Shown in pieces: positions 1 to 8,148 of a DNA stretch of 64,000 nt. Each line of letters starts with the position of its first letter. Position 1 is the stretch's first letter. Source of the DNA: Streptomyces bathyalis. Lineage in GTDB: Bacteria; Actinomycetota; Actinomycetes; Streptomycetales; Streptomycetaceae. The stretch lies in the NCBI RefSeq assembly GCF_015910445.1, contig NZ_CP048882.1, forward strand, positions 4,464,001-4,528,000, given 5' to 3'. A model generated the notes under the pieces. That model was not told the origin of the DNA. It did not search any database and saw nothing but the letters and a program-made list of their open reading frames with translations. Made by a program: the position numbers and the translations under genes.

Positions 1-577
1 CCCACTCGGCGTAGTTCAGCACCCGTGTGCCGTCCGTCCCGAGGTGGAAGTGGGACGAGATGCCGCCGCGCGGCAGCTGCGGGTCGTCCTGCAGCGCCGC
101 GAACACCGTGTCCACCCAGGCACGTTGACGATCCGGGTCCGGGCCCTCGAATTCGATGTCGACGATGACGATGCAGCCCGGCGTCCGCACGTCGCTGTCC
201 AGCGTGCCGCTGCGGTAGAGCTGGAAGCGGCCGATGCCGAGGCGCTCGATGCCCGGGACGGCGGCGTCGATCTCGTCCACGCGGGTCTGGCGGTGGTCGC
301 GGACGTAGGTCTCGTAGGCGTCCTCGTCGGCCCACTGCGAGTAGTGCAGCAGGGTCTCGCCGTCCTCACCCGTGCAGAGGTGGTAGCCGAGGAGACCCGG
401 CGACGGCCAGGGCTCGCGCTCCCAGACGGCGGCGATCGCGTCGAGGGCCGCCTGGATCCCGCCGCTGCCTGGCGGGTCTTCGGGGCCGCGGGGCGCGGAC
501 AGCCGCCACTTGCTGAAGAAGGCGAAGCGGGAGTCCTCCCGTTCGGGGTCGGGGCGCTCCGTGGTGCGTACGGTCAT
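1..577 (-). CDS. antibiotic biosynthesis monooxygenase (ABM) family protein, 3' end cut by window
   Basis: About 192 residues are visible from ATG 577; the C-terminus lies beyond the left edge. The protein carries two similar segments ending LLHYSQW and VLNYAEW, as expected for tandem ABM ferredoxin-like folds, which form small cofactor-free oxygenases or related stress proteins. No active-site assignment is possible from this family alone, so the substrate is unknown. It is a single gene with an inverted repeat (634-653) in its promoter region, suggesting local control by a MerR- or MarR-type protein. The family call rests on the HYSQW-type motif and the alternation of predicted strands and helices; a specific pathway role is not supported. 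Confidence 0.75.
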   Translation of the reverse strand, partial: MTVRTTERPDPEREDSRFAFFSKWRLSAPRGPEDPPGSGGIQAALDAIAAVWEREPWPSPGLLGYHLCTGEDGETLLHYSQWADEDAYETYVRDHRQTRVDEIDAAVPGIERLGIGRFQLYRSGTLDSDVRTPGCIVIVDIEFEGPDPDRQRAWVDTVFAALQDDPQLPRGGISSHFHLGTDGTRVLNYAEW

Positions 578-633
578 GGCCGGTTGCCTCCGGTCGTGCG
601 GTCGTGGACGGTGCGATCGCGCTCCACGCTCGT

Positions 634-653
634 ACTTCAACCCTCGTTGAAGT
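634..653 (-). promoter_or_regulatory. inverted repeat in ABM gene promoter
   Basis: ACTTCAA, six bases, TTGAAGT: a perfect 7-bp inverted repeat about 57 bases upstream of the ABM start. On the minus strand a TTGACT hexamer overlaps the repeat and TACGAG follows it, the geometry of a MerR-type promoter with the operator between -35 and -10. The regulator is not identified. Confidence 0.45.
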
Positions 654-751
654 CAAGGAAGCCGGCCGGAGCCGGGCGGGCTCGCCCGTACCGCGTGCCC
701 TGTGAGCGGCGGCTCGGGGTGGCCGGAGCCGGGTGCCGGGGGAGGGTGCCG

Positions 752-1018
752 TCAGGCGGAGTCGCTTGCGTCCCGCTTCATGGCCCGCTCGCGGGCCAGC
801 ACGTACCAGAGACCGATCAGGCCGAGTCCGCCGCCCGCGCCGCAGGTCCAGATGAACCAGGTGTGCCCGTGGTCCTCGTACCAGCCGTAGAAGGGGAGCT
901 GGGCGAGGAAGAGGACGAACCAGAGGCCGGTGCCGACCAGGACCGTGCCCCTGACCGGGCCCTCGAGCGGCTCGGGGGCCTCGCGCTGGCCGTCGGTCCA
1001 CCGGTTCATGAGGCCCAT
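752..1018 (-). CDS. DUF2530-like small membrane protein
   Basis: An 88-aa protein with two hydrophobic segments (about residues 24-42 and 55-74) separated by a short polar turn with WYEDHGHTW, and a basic tail. This matches the small actinobacterial DUF2530 membrane proteins. The start at 1018 is chosen because GAGAGGAAG lies 8 bases upstream; a second ATG in frame is at 1009. It is flanked by unrelated small genes on the same strand and no function is known for the family. Confidence 0.7.
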   Translation of the reverse strand: MGLMNRWTDGQREAPEPLEGPVRGTVLVGTGLWFVLFLAQLPFYGWYEDHGHTWFIWTCGAGGGLGLIGLWYVLARERAMKRDASDSA

Positions 1019-1133
1019 TGCCGCAGCTTCCTCTCGCGCTCGCAGGACCGGCGCCCGATCGTGCGCCGCCGGCAGGGCACAGCCTATCGAGGGGCGTGGC
1101 TGCTGAACGTCGGCGGCTGCTTCCTCGTCCACT

Positions 1134-1379
1134 TCATGCTCGACCCGATCGAGCATGCTCCGGGCGTGTGGCGAGCCGGCCTCTCCTGCCCGCCGAGGAG
1201 AAGAAGCGATCCGCCTCCTCCACGGATGTCTGGAGCCGTTCGTCGAAGTCGTCGCGCACGAGCGCACGGACCACGTAGTCCTGAACGCTCATGCCGCGCT
1301 TGGCGGCGTGGGTGTGCAGCCGGTCGAACAGTTCGCCGTCCATCCGCAGGCTGAGCACCTTCGAGGTCGTCGAAGTCAT
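1134..1379 (-). CDS. ribbon-helix-helix (CopG/Arc-like) protein
   Basis: An 81-aa protein. The N-terminal part (KVLSLRMDGELFDRL, then AAKRGMSVQDYVVRAL) has the strand-helix-helix pattern of CopG/Arc or VapB/ParD antitoxins: a short beta strand for DNA contact followed by two amphipathic helices. The C-terminal 25 residues are basic and low in complexity. No toxin gene is adjacent, so it could be an orphan antitoxin or a small transcription factor. The family call is from pattern only. Confidence 0.55.
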   Translation of the reverse strand: MTSTTSKVLSLRMDGELFDRLHTHAAKRGMSVQDYVVRALVRDDFDERLQTSVEEADRFFSSAGRRGRLATRPEHARSGRA

Positions 1380-1495
1380 GAGTCAACGGTCCCGGGCGGG
1401 CCGGGGGTGATGTGTCAGATTTCCGTGCGATGTCACTCGTATGTGTGAGCAGGTAGACAGGGCGTGACTGGCTCCCCTCCTATTCTTTAGAGGAG

Positions 1496-1507
1496 GTAAT
1501 GAGTTAC
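1496..1507. promoter_or_regulatory. short inverted repeat overlapping marR start
   Basis: GTAA, four bases, TTAC overlaps the ATG at 1499, and TTAG/CTAA half sites (1487-1490 and 1510-1513) flank it. A TATTCT hexamer at 1481-1486 could be the -10. This is plausible autoregulation by the MarR protein, but the repeat is short. Confidence 0.3.
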
Positions 1508-1984
1508 GCTAACAACATGCCGGAACCCTCCGAGCGCCGCACGGTCGGCGCGGGCGCTGCGAGCGACCTCGACATGGCAGCGGTGAACTCACTGCGCACC
1601 GCCGTCATGCGCCTCTCGCGGCGCCTGAAGCACCAGCGGGTCGACGAGTCGCTGAGCCCGACGGAGATGTCCGTACTGGGCACGCTCGCCCGCTGCGGCT
1701 CCGCGACGCCCAGCGAACTGGCCCGCAAGGAGCACGTCCAGCCGCCGTCGATGACCCGCATCGTCGCCATGCTGGAGGCGAAGGGGCTGGTCCGGCTGGA
1801 GCCGCACCCCGACGACCGCCGCCAGAAGACGGTCACGCAGACGGAGCGGGCCGAGTCGATGCTCGCCGCCAGCCGCGAGAAGCGGAATGCCTGGCTGGCC
1901 GAACTGGCGGGTCGCCTCGACGATGACGAATGGGAGCGGCTGCGCGCCGCGGCACCGGTGCTGGAGAAGCTGGCGCACTCGTAG
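1499..1984 (+). CDS. MarR family transcriptional regulator
   Basis: A winged-helix repressor of about 161 aa. The core has the MarR layout: a dimerisation helix, then SPTEMSVLGTLARCG, SATPSELARKEHVQPPSMTR as the recognition helix region, and a wing ending in the DDRR signature (about residues 104-107). It probably senses a small phenolic or drug-like ligand and controls the MFS transporter gene 97 bases downstream on the same strand. The start is uncertain. The strong AGGAGGT at 1491-1497 is only one base from ATG 1499, while the next ATG (1517) is 19 bases away, so the real start could be either, or the mRNA could be close to leaderless. Confidence 0.9.
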   Translation: MSYANNMPEPSERRTVGAGAASDLDMAAVNSLRTAVMRLSRRLKHQRVDESLSPTEMSVLGTLARCGSATPSELARKEHVQPPSMTRIVAMLEAKGLVRLEPHPDDRRQKTVTQTERAESMLAASREKRNAWLAELAGRLDDDEWERLRAAAPVLEKLAHS

Positions 1985-2080
1985 CCGGGGGAGCCCTGTC
2001 CGGGCCTGCGGCACACCCGTGAGGAGCAGTACGGCAAGACGGAGACGAACGGACGCGACGAACGAGGAGGCGAAGGCGAT

Positions 2081-3535
2081 TTGAGTACGGGCCACGGAAC
2101 AGATTCCGCACCCGCACCAGATGACAAGCCACGGAACGAACCACCCGGCCACCGGCCGGACGCGGCGGCGAACGGCCAGAACGGCCCGGAGGGGCAGCCG
2201 CACCGGAACACCCCGGACGCACAGAACAAGCCCGCCTCCAGGCCCTCGATGTTCTCGTCGCTGCGCATCCGCAACTACCGGCTCTTCGCCGCCGGCCAGG
2301 CCGTCTCGAACACCGGCACCTGGATGCAGCGCATCGCCCAGGACTGGCTGGTGCTCAGCCTCACCGGATCAGCCACCGCCGTGGGCATCACCACGGCCCT
2401 GCAGTTCCTGCCCATGCTGCTCTTCGGCCTCTACGGCGGGGTCATCGCCGACAGGTGCGACAAGCGCCGGCTCCTCCTGATCACGCAGTCCGTCATGGGG
2501 CTGACGGGACTGGTGCTGGCGGCCCTGACGCTCAGCGGCCAGGTGCACGTCTGGCACGTCTACGCACTCGCTTTCGTGCTCGGCCTCGCGACGGTGCTCG
2601 ACAACCCGACACGGCAGACGTTCGTCTCGGAGATGGTCGGCCCCGAGCAGATAGGCAACGCGGTCTCGCTCAACTCCGCGAACTTCCAGAGCGCCCGCCT
2701 CGTCGGGCCGGCCATCGCGGGCGTGATGATCTCCGCCGTCGGCAGCGGCTGGGCGTTCCTCTTCAACGGCCTGTCCTTCATCGCGCCGCTCACCGGTCTG
2801 CTGCTGATGCGTACCAGCGAGCTGCACAGCATCGAGCGCGTGCCGCGCAGCAAGGGCCAGCTGCGGGAAGGGCTGACCTATGTCCGCAGCCATCCCGAGC
2901 TGATCTGGCCGATCGTCCTCGTCGGCTTCGTCGGCACCTTCGGCTTCAACTTCCCGATCTGGCTGACCGCGTTCACCGACCGGGTCTTCCAGGAGGGCGC
3001 CGGGACGTACGGGCTGCTCAACACCCTCATGGCCGTCGGCTCGGTGGCCGGGGCGCTGCTGTCCGCCCGGCGGCGGGCGACCCGCATGCGGCTGATGGCA
3101 GGGGCGGCGCTGGTCTTCGGTCTCCTGGAGACCGCCGCGGCGCTCTCCCCGTCCTTCTGGCTCTTCGCCGCCCTGATGGCGCCGATCGGGATCATGAGCC
3201 TGACCTTCAACGTCACCGCCAACTCCAGCGTGCAACTGGCCTCCGACCCGGCGATGAGGGGCCGTGTGATGAGCCTCTACATGATGGTCTTCATGGGAGG
3301 TACGCCCATCGGCGGGCCGCTCATGGGCTGGGTCACCGACACCTTCGGTCCCCGGATCGGCTTCCTCTCCGGCGGCGTGATCTCCGCCGTGGTCGCCGTC
3401 GGCGTGGGTCTGGCGCTGGCACGTGGCGCGGGGTTGCGGCTCCGCGTGGACCTGCGGCGCGGTCACCGGCACGTCAGGTTCGTGGAGCGGGAGGCCGCCG
3501 GCGCCGAGCGGGAGAGGGTGACCTCCGCCGCGTAG
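2081..3535 (+). CDS. MFS drug-efflux type transporter
   Basis: A 484-aa integral membrane protein with about 12 hydrophobic segments after a 55-residue polar, proline-rich N-terminal tail. GVIADRCDKRRLLL is the MFS loop 2-3 motif, and NTGTWMQRIAQDWLV is typical of the EntS/MFS_3 exporter group. It probably exports a toxic compound by proton antiport. The start is TTG with GAGGAGG ten bases upstream. It follows the MarR gene, so the two most likely form one regulated efflux unit. The C-terminal 40 residues are basic and cytoplasmic. Confidence 0.85.
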   Translation: MSTGHGTDSAPAPDDKPRNEPPGHRPDAAANGQNGPEGQPHRNTPDAQNKPASRPSMFSSLRIRNYRLFAAGQAVSNTGTWMQRIAQDWLVLSLTGSATAVGITTALQFLPMLLFGLYGGVIADRCDKRRLLLITQSVMGLTGLVLAALTLSGQVHVWHVYALAFVLGLATVLDNPTRQTFVSEMVGPEQIGNAVSLNSANFQSARLVGPAIAGVMISAVGSGWAFLFNGLSFIAPLTGLLLMRTSELHSIERVPRSKGQLREGLTYVRSHPELIWPIVLVGFVGTFGFNFPIWLTAFTDRVFQEGAGTYGLLNTLMAVGSVAGALLSARRRATRMRLMAGAALVFGLLETAAALSPSFWLFAALMAPIGIMSLTFNVTANSSVQLASDPAMRGRVMSLYMMVFMGGTPIGGPLMGWVTDTFGPRIGFLSGGVISAVVAVGVGLALARGAGLRLRVDLRRGHRHVRFVEREAAGAERERVTSAA

Positions 3536-3638
3536 GCGACGGGCGAGCGCGGCCCTGTTGCCGTAGTGCCGTCGTAGCGCCGCCGTCGCGGGCCGGGGAG
3601 CCCGACGGTGGCGCTCCCGGCGGCGGCATGCTGGGGAC

Positions 3639-4274
3639 ATGAGACTCTTCACGGCCCTGCTGCCCCCGGACCACGTGCTCGACGCATCCGGTCAACTCGC
3701 CGACAAGGTCGCGGAGTTGCGTGCCATGGACCGCGCCGGGCAACTGCGCTGGACCCACCGCGCCAACTGGCACATCACGCTCGCCTTCTACGGCGAGGTC
3801 GGCGAAGGGCAGCTGGACGGGCTGCGCGAACGGCTCTCGCGGGCGGCCCGTCGCGGCCGGCCGCTGCGGCTGCGGATCGCGGGCGGCGGGCACTTCGGCC
3901 ACCGTTCGCTGTGGGCCGCGGTCACCGGCGCCCCCTCCGACGCCGACGGCGCGCACCCCGGGGCGGCCGAGAACGCGGGCCACCGCCCCGACGGCGAGGG
4001 CGTACGGCGGCTCGCCGCGACCACCGCCGCCGCCGGACGCCGCATCGGCCTGGGCACGGACGAGCCCCACAGGTTCCGCGCACATCTGACGCTGGCCCGC
4101 TCCAGGTCGCAGCCGTTCGATCTGCGTCCGTACACCGCGGCGCTCGACGAGTTCGCGGGTGAGCCCTGGACAGCGGGTGAACTGGCGCTCGTGCGCAGCA
4201 ATCTGCCGGACAGCGGTGAGCCGGGGGACCAGCCCCGTTACGAGCAGATCGCGGCCTGGCCGCTGGGCGGGTGA
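3639..4274 (+). CDS. thpR: RNA 2',3'-cyclic phosphodiesterase (2'-5' RNA ligase family)
   Basis: A 211-aa member of the 2H phosphoesterase superfamily. The two catalytic H-x-T motifs are present: HITLAF at about residues 46-51 and HLTLAR at about 148-153. It would open 2',3'-cyclic phosphates to 2'-phosphates on RNA. The middle (about residues 100-135) carries an Asp/Gly/Ala-rich insertion longer than in most relatives. MRLFTALLPP is the usual family start. It stands alone between MFS and a small membrane peptide. Confidence 0.88.
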   Translation: MRLFTALLPPDHVLDASGQLADKVAELRAMDRAGQLRWTHRANWHITLAFYGEVGEGQLDGLRERLSRAARRGRPLRLRIAGGGHFGHRSLWAAVTGAPSDADGAHPGAAENAGHRPDGEGVRRLAATTAAAGRRIGLGTDEPHRFRAHLTLARSRSQPFDLRPYTAALDEFAGEPWTAGELALVRSNLPDSGEPGDQPRYEQIAAWPLGG

Positions 4275-4297
4275 CGGCCTTGGTTACCGTTGGGGGC

Positions 4298-4387
4298 GTG
4301 AATACCAAGACGAGGACGCGCATCGTGAGCGGTGTGCTCGTGCTGATGCTCATCGTGGTGGCCGTCGCAGCAGCGGTCGGCGCCTAG
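4298..4387 (+). CDS. 29-aa single-span membrane peptide
   Basis: GTG start at 4298 and TAG at 4385-4387. The peptide reads VNTKTRTRIVSG then an unbroken hydrophobic stretch VLVLMLIVVAVAAAVGA, so a basic cytoplasmic head of about 12 residues precedes one membrane helix. It begins 23 bases after the thpR stop and ends just before a bidirectional terminator. I recall similar unnamed peptides next to this locus in other Streptomyces, but cannot confirm it here. The function is unknown. Confidence 0.6.
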   Translation: MNTKTRTRIVSGVLVLMLIVVAVAAAVGA

Positions 4388-4429
4388 CGTCTGCCGAGAG
4401 GCCGTGGAGCCCGGACGCCCGGGATCAGC

Positions 4430-4456
4430 CCCGTGCCCGCGCTCGGCGGGCACGGG
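4430..4456. terminator. bidirectional hairpin between thpR unit and aldo/keto reductase
   Basis: A perfect 11-bp stem, CCCGTGCCCGC / GCGGGCACGGG, with a 5-base loop and no T-tract, lies between two convergent genes. Confidence 0.7.
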
Positions 4457-4475
4457 ACGACTGCTGTCGTGCCGC

Positions 4476-5477
4476 CTACCAGGCGAACGCCTCCGGTGAC
4501 GGGCCCGGGCCGGGGAAGATCTCGTCGAGCGAGGCGAGCAGCCCGTCGTCGAGCTGCAACTCCACCGCGCGCAGCGCCGAGTCCAGCTGCTCCGGTGTGC
4601 GCGGGCCGACGATCGGTCCGGTCACGCCCGGCCGTGTCAGCAGCCAGGCCAGTGCGGTCTCGCCCGGGTCGAGGCCGTGCTCGGAGAGCAGGTCCTCGTA
4701 CCGCTGGATCTGTTCGCGGACCTCGGGCCTCCCCAGCGCGTCCGCCGAGCGCCCCTTCCCGGTGCGTCCCGTGCCGCCGGACCCGTCCGCCGCCTTGCGG
4801 ATCGCGCCGCCGAGCAGGCCGCCGTGCAGCGGCGACCACGGGATCACGCCCAGGCCGTAGCTCTGCGCCGCCGGGATCACCTCCATCTCGGCGCGGCGTT
4901 CGGCGAGGTTGTACAGGCACTGCTCGCTGACGAGCCCGTACGTGCCGCGCCGTGCCGCCGTCTCGTTGGCCTGCGCGATGTGCCAGCCCGCGTGGTTGGA
5001 GGAGCCCGCGTAGATGATCTTGCCCTGCTGGATCAGGACGTCGACGGCCTGCCAGATCTCCTCCCAGGGCGTCCTGCGGTCCACGTGGTGGAACTGGTAG
5101 AGGTCGATGTGGTCGGTCTGCAGCCGCTTGAGGCTCGCGTCGACGGCCCGCCGGATGTTGAGCGCGGAGAGCCGGTCCTGGTTGGGCGTGCTGTCGCCCT
5201 CCGCGGCCATGCTCCCGAACACCTTGGTGGCCAGTACGGTCCGCTCGCGGCGGCCCCCGCCCTTGGCGAAATAGGTGCCGATGATCTCCTCGGTGCGGCC
5301 CTTGTCGGGGCCCCAGCCGTACACGTTGGCGGTGTCGAAGAAGTTGACGCCCGCGCTCTGCGCCGCGTCCATGATGGCGTGACTGCCGGCCTCGTCCGTC
5401 TGCGGTCCGAAGTTCATCGTCCCCAGGACGATCCGGCTGACCCTGAGGCCGGTGCGGCCAAGCTGCGTGTACTCCAT
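4476..5477 (-). CDS. aldo/keto reductase
   Basis: A 333-aa NADPH-dependent TIM-barrel oxidoreductase. Family motifs are in order: VSRIVLGTMNFG, NFFDTANVYGWG with the catalytic Asp and Tyr (about residues 48-53), ATKVFG, LQTDHIDLYQFHHVD with the catalytic His, and near the end GVTGPIVGPRTPEQL for cofactor phosphate binding. It resembles the YajO/voltage-gated K-channel beta-type AKRs; the substrate is not predictable. The ATG at 5477 is set by homology because no good ribosome site is seen. It is divergent from the beta-propeller gene. Confidence 0.88.
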   Translation of the reverse strand: MEYTQLGRTGLRVSRIVLGTMNFGPQTDEAGSHAIMDAAQSAGVNFFDTANVYGWGPDKGRTEEIIGTYFAKGGGRRERTVLATKVFGSMAAEGDSTPNQDRLSALNIRRAVDASLKRLQTDHIDLYQFHHVDRRTPWEEIWQAVDVLIQQGKIIYAGSSNHAGWHIAQANETAARRGTYGLVSEQCLYNLAERRAEMEVIPAAQSYGLGVIPWSPLHGGLLGGAIRKAADGSGGTGRTGKGRSADALGRPEVREQIQRYEDLLSEHGLDPGETALAWLLTRPGVTGPIVGPRTPEQLDSALRAVELQLDDGLLASLDEIFPGPGPSPEAFAW

Positions 5478-5518
5478 GGCTGTAGAGCCAAGCCGTTGGA
5501 GCGGGCTCGAAGCAAGGG

Positions 5519-5554
5519 CCTCCGCCGGAGCCGGCGGCCTGGGAGTACCCCCAG
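5519..5554 (+). repeat. GTACCCCCA-type interspersed palindromic repeat, copy 1
   Basis: A C-rich arm, a CCGCCGG/CCGGCGG stem and a terminal GGGAGTACCCCCAG. It shares its layout with copies at 18618, 19080, 28840 and 43922 and lies in the intergenic region ahead of the beta-propeller gene. Confidence 0.6.
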
Positions 5555-5574
5555 CGGTACGGGAGACTGTGACC

Positions 5575-6642
5575 ATGTCTGTGCTTTGGCGCCGCGCCGT
5601 AGCGGCAGTGGGGGTCGGGGGAGCGGCGGGGCTGCTCGCATTGGCGTCGGCGACGGGGGCCGCAGCGGCGGCGGCCGGTCCGCCCGGAGCGAGGGCGGGG
5701 GGCGAGGAGGGCCAGGGATCCTTCCGCATCAAGGATCCCCGCATCACCGAGTCGAGCGGGCTGGCGGCCAGCCGTACGCACAAGGGCGTCTACTGGACGC
5801 ACAACGACTCCGACGACGGCCCGTACATCTACGCCGTCGACTCCTCCACCGGCAGGACCGTCGCCACCGTCACCCTCAAGGGCATCGACCCGCGTGATCT
5901 GGAGGCGATCTCCACGGGCCCCGGTGGCGACGTGTATGTCGGCGACATCGGCGACAACCTGAACGGCGGCTGGAGCGAGGTGTGGATCTACCGCTTCCAC
6001 GAGCCGGAGAAACTCGGCGACGTGACGGTGACCCCCACCCGCTACACGGTGCGCTACGCCGACGGGCCCCGCGACGCCGAGTCGCTGATGGTCCATCCGA
6101 AGACGGGCCGCGTCTACATCGCCAGCAAGAGCCAGAACAAGAAGGGCGCGATCTACGCCGGGCCCGAACAGCTGTCACCGTCCGGCGTGAACACCTTCAG
6201 CCGCGTCGCCCGTACGGAGGTCTGGGCGACGGACGGCGCCTTCTCGCCGGACGGGACGCGGCTGGTGCTGCGCGGCTACTTCGGCGGCGAGATGTTCCGC
6301 TGGCGCAACGGGAAGCCGGAGGCGCTCGACACCCCCGTCAGCGTGCCCGTGGCCGGGCAGGGCGAGTCGGTCACCTTCACCGGCGACGGGCGCACGCTGA
6401 TGTGCGGTTCGGAGGGCAAGGGCAGCACCGTCGACCCGCTGGAACTGGACGGGGAGTTGCTGCCCGACAGCGTCCCGGCCGGTGAGCGCGAGGCGGACGG
6501 CGGAGCGAAGGGCGGCGGCGCCGCGAGCGGCGGTGACGAGGGCGAGCTCAGCGAGAAGAAGGTCGTCATCGGCGGGACGGCGGTGGCGGTGGTCGTCGTG
6601 CTGTGGACGATGCTGCGGCGGCTGTTCCGGCGGCGCGGCTGA
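5575..6642 (+). CDS. secreted, membrane-anchored beta-propeller-like protein
   Basis: About 355 aa. Residues 5-32 form a hydrophobic signal segment rich in Ala and Gly. The body has repeated propeller-like blades (YWTHNDSDDGPYIYAVD, GDVYVGDIGDN, GRVYIASKSQ, FSPDGTRLVLRGY). A Gly/Glu/Asp-rich linker follows, then a C-terminal membrane helix (VVIGGTAVAVVVVLW) and a basic RRLFRRRG stop-transfer tail. It is therefore displayed outside the membrane and anchored at its C-terminus. ATG 5575 is preferred over GTG 5569 because GGGAG sits 9 bases upstream of it. Ligand and role are unknown; the presence of several DG and GDIGDN motifs could mean metal binding. Confidence 0.75.
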   Translation: MSVLWRRAVAAVGVGGAAGLLALASATGAAAAAAGPPGARAGGEEGQGSFRIKDPRITESSGLAASRTHKGVYWTHNDSDDGPYIYAVDSSTGRTVATVTLKGIDPRDLEAISTGPGGDVYVGDIGDNLNGGWSEVWIYRFHEPEKLGDVTVTPTRYTVRYADGPRDAESLMVHPKTGRVYIASKSQNKKGAIYAGPEQLSPSGVNTFSRVARTEVWATDGAFSPDGTRLVLRGYFGGEMFRWRNGKPEALDTPVSVPVAGQGESVTFTGDGRTLMCGSEGKGSTVDPLELDGELLPDSVPAGEREADGGAKGGGAASGGDEGELSEKKVVIGGTAVAVVVVLWTMLRRLFRRRG

Positions 6643-6683
6643 GACCGCACCGCGCTGAGGCAGACCGCATGCGCGCATGAGGC

Positions 6684-6717
6684 GGGCCCGGACGCCGTTC
6701 GTACGGCATCCGGGCCC
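6684..6717. terminator. bidirectional terminator before serC
   Basis: A stem of GGGCCCGG then GCCGT, loop TTCGT, pairing back through ACGGC and CCGGGCCC, between the convergent beta-propeller gene and serC. Confidence 0.7.
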
Positions 6718-6750
6718 GTCCCGCGTCAGAGCCAGCCAGCGGCCTGCCCG

Positions 6751-7869
6751 CTAGAGGTTCTCGATCACGTAGTCCACGCAGCGCGTGAGCGCCTCGACGT
6801 CCGAGGGCTCGACCGCGGGGAACATCGCGACGCGCAGCTGGTTGCGCCCCAGCTTCCGGTAGGGCTCGGTGTCGACCACACCGTTGGCGCGCAGCACCTT
6901 CGCCACCGCGGCGGCATCGACGTCCTCGTTGAAGTCGATCGTGCCGACGACCTGCGAACGCTGCGCCGGGTCCGAGACGAAGGGCGAGGCGAACTTGGCG
7001 TCCTCGGCCCACCCGTAGAGCGTCCGCGAGGACGTGGCCGTGCGGCGCACCGCCCAGTCCAGACCGCCCTGGCCGTTGATCCACTCCAGCTGGTCGTTCA
7101 GCAGGAAGAGCGTGGTGACGCCGGGGGTGTTGTACGTCTGGTTCTTGCGCGAGTTGTCGATCGCGGTCTTCAGGTCGAGGAACGCGGGGATGTGCCGGTC
7201 GGACGCGGCGATGCGCTCGGCGCGCTCGATGGCCGCCGGCGAGAAGACACCGATCCACAGGCCGCCGTCGGAGGCGAAGGACTTCTGCGGGGCGAAGTAG
7301 TAGACGTCGCTCTCGCGCACGTCGACCGGGAGCCCGCCCGCGCCGGAGGTCGCGTCGACGAGCACCAGCGAGCCCTCGTCGGCACCGGCCACGCGGGCGA
7401 TCGGCATCGCCACGCCCGTCGAGGTCTCGTTGTGGGTGAAGGCGTAGACGTCGGTGCCGGCCTCGGCCCGGGCGGCGGGGTGGGTGCCGGGCTCCGACTC
7501 GATCACCGTGGGCTCACCCAGCCACGGCGCCTGCTTGGAGGCCTTGGCGAACTTGCTGGAGAACTCACCGAAGGAGAGGTGCTGCGACCTGGAGTCGATC
7601 AGGCCGTGCGTCGCGATGTCCCAGAAGGCGGTCGTACCGCCGTTGCCGAGGACCACCTCGTAGTCCTCCGGCAGCTGGAACAGCTCCTTGACGCCCTCAC
7701 GCACCCTGCCGACCAGGTTCTTGACCGGCGCCTGGCGGTGTGAGGTTCCGAGAAGCGACGTGCCGGTGGCAGCGAGCGCGCTCAGCGCCTCCGTACGCAC
7801 CTTGGACGGGCCCGAGCCGAATCGACCGTCGGCGGGCTTGATGTCTGCGGGAATCTGGAGATCAGCCAC
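6751..7869 (-). CDS. serC: phosphoserine aminotransferase
   Basis: A 372-aa class V aminotransferase of the actinobacterial SerC type. It converts 3-phosphohydroxypyruvate and glutamate to phosphoserine in serine biosynthesis; in this group it may also serve pyridoxine synthesis. FGSGPSKVR opens the fold, LGNGGTTAFWD is the phosphate-binding loop, and YYFAPQKSFASDGG carries the PLP lysine (about residue 198). The length agrees with Streptomyces SerC. GTG 7869 (VADLQIPADIKP) is the expected N-terminus. It is monocistronic, with an unusual hairpin about 85-120 bases upstream. Confidence 0.95.
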   Translation of the reverse strand: MADLQIPADIKPADGRFGSGPSKVRTEALSALAATGTSLLGTSHRQAPVKNLVGRVREGVKELFQLPEDYEVVLGNGGTTAFWDIATHGLIDSRSQHLSFGEFSSKFAKASKQAPWLGEPTVIESEPGTHPAARAEAGTDVYAFTHNETSTGVAMPIARVAGADEGSLVLVDATSGAGGLPVDVRESDVYYFAPQKSFASDGGLWIGVFSPAAIERAERIAASDRHIPAFLDLKTAIDNSRKNQTYNTPGVTTLFLLNDQLEWINGQGGLDWAVRRTATSSRTLYGWAEDAKFASPFVSDPAQRSQVVGTIDFNEDVDAAAVAKVLRANGVVDTEPYRKLGRNQLRVAMFPAVEPSDVEALTRCVDYVIENL

Positions 7870-7952
7870 ACGTGAAGGGTAGTGCGTCCCTCCACACGGA
7901 ACGGCAGGAGGTCCACCGGGTGAGACGCACGGGGCCGGGAATTGTGCGGAAG

Positions 7953-7989
7953 CCCCCTCCACGGAGGGCATGTACCCCCGTGGAGGGGG
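7953..7989. promoter_or_regulatory. large inverted repeat upstream of serC
   Basis: A perfect 12-bp stem (CCCCCTCCACGG / CCGTGGAGGGGG), extended by an inner GGG/CCC around CATGTA, sits 84 bases upstream of the serC start. No T-tract follows, so it could be an operator, a 5'-leader structure or a terminator for transcription arriving from the right. Confidence 0.5.
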
Positions 7990-8148
7990 CCGGTGACGGA
8001 GCTGTGGGTCTCAACCGTCGCCACCTTCATCACGCAGCGCTGCGGGATGTGCGGTACGAGTCTCCGTTCACGCCGCGTTCAATCGTGGTACAGGGCAACG
8101 TCTGCGCGAGATGTTGCGCACCGTTCGGCCGCGCGGCCCGCGCCTCGC

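Noticed and set aside
1134..1379. Toxin-antitoxin module with the RHH protein
   Set aside because: No adjacent PIN, RelE or MazF-like toxin frame could be found.
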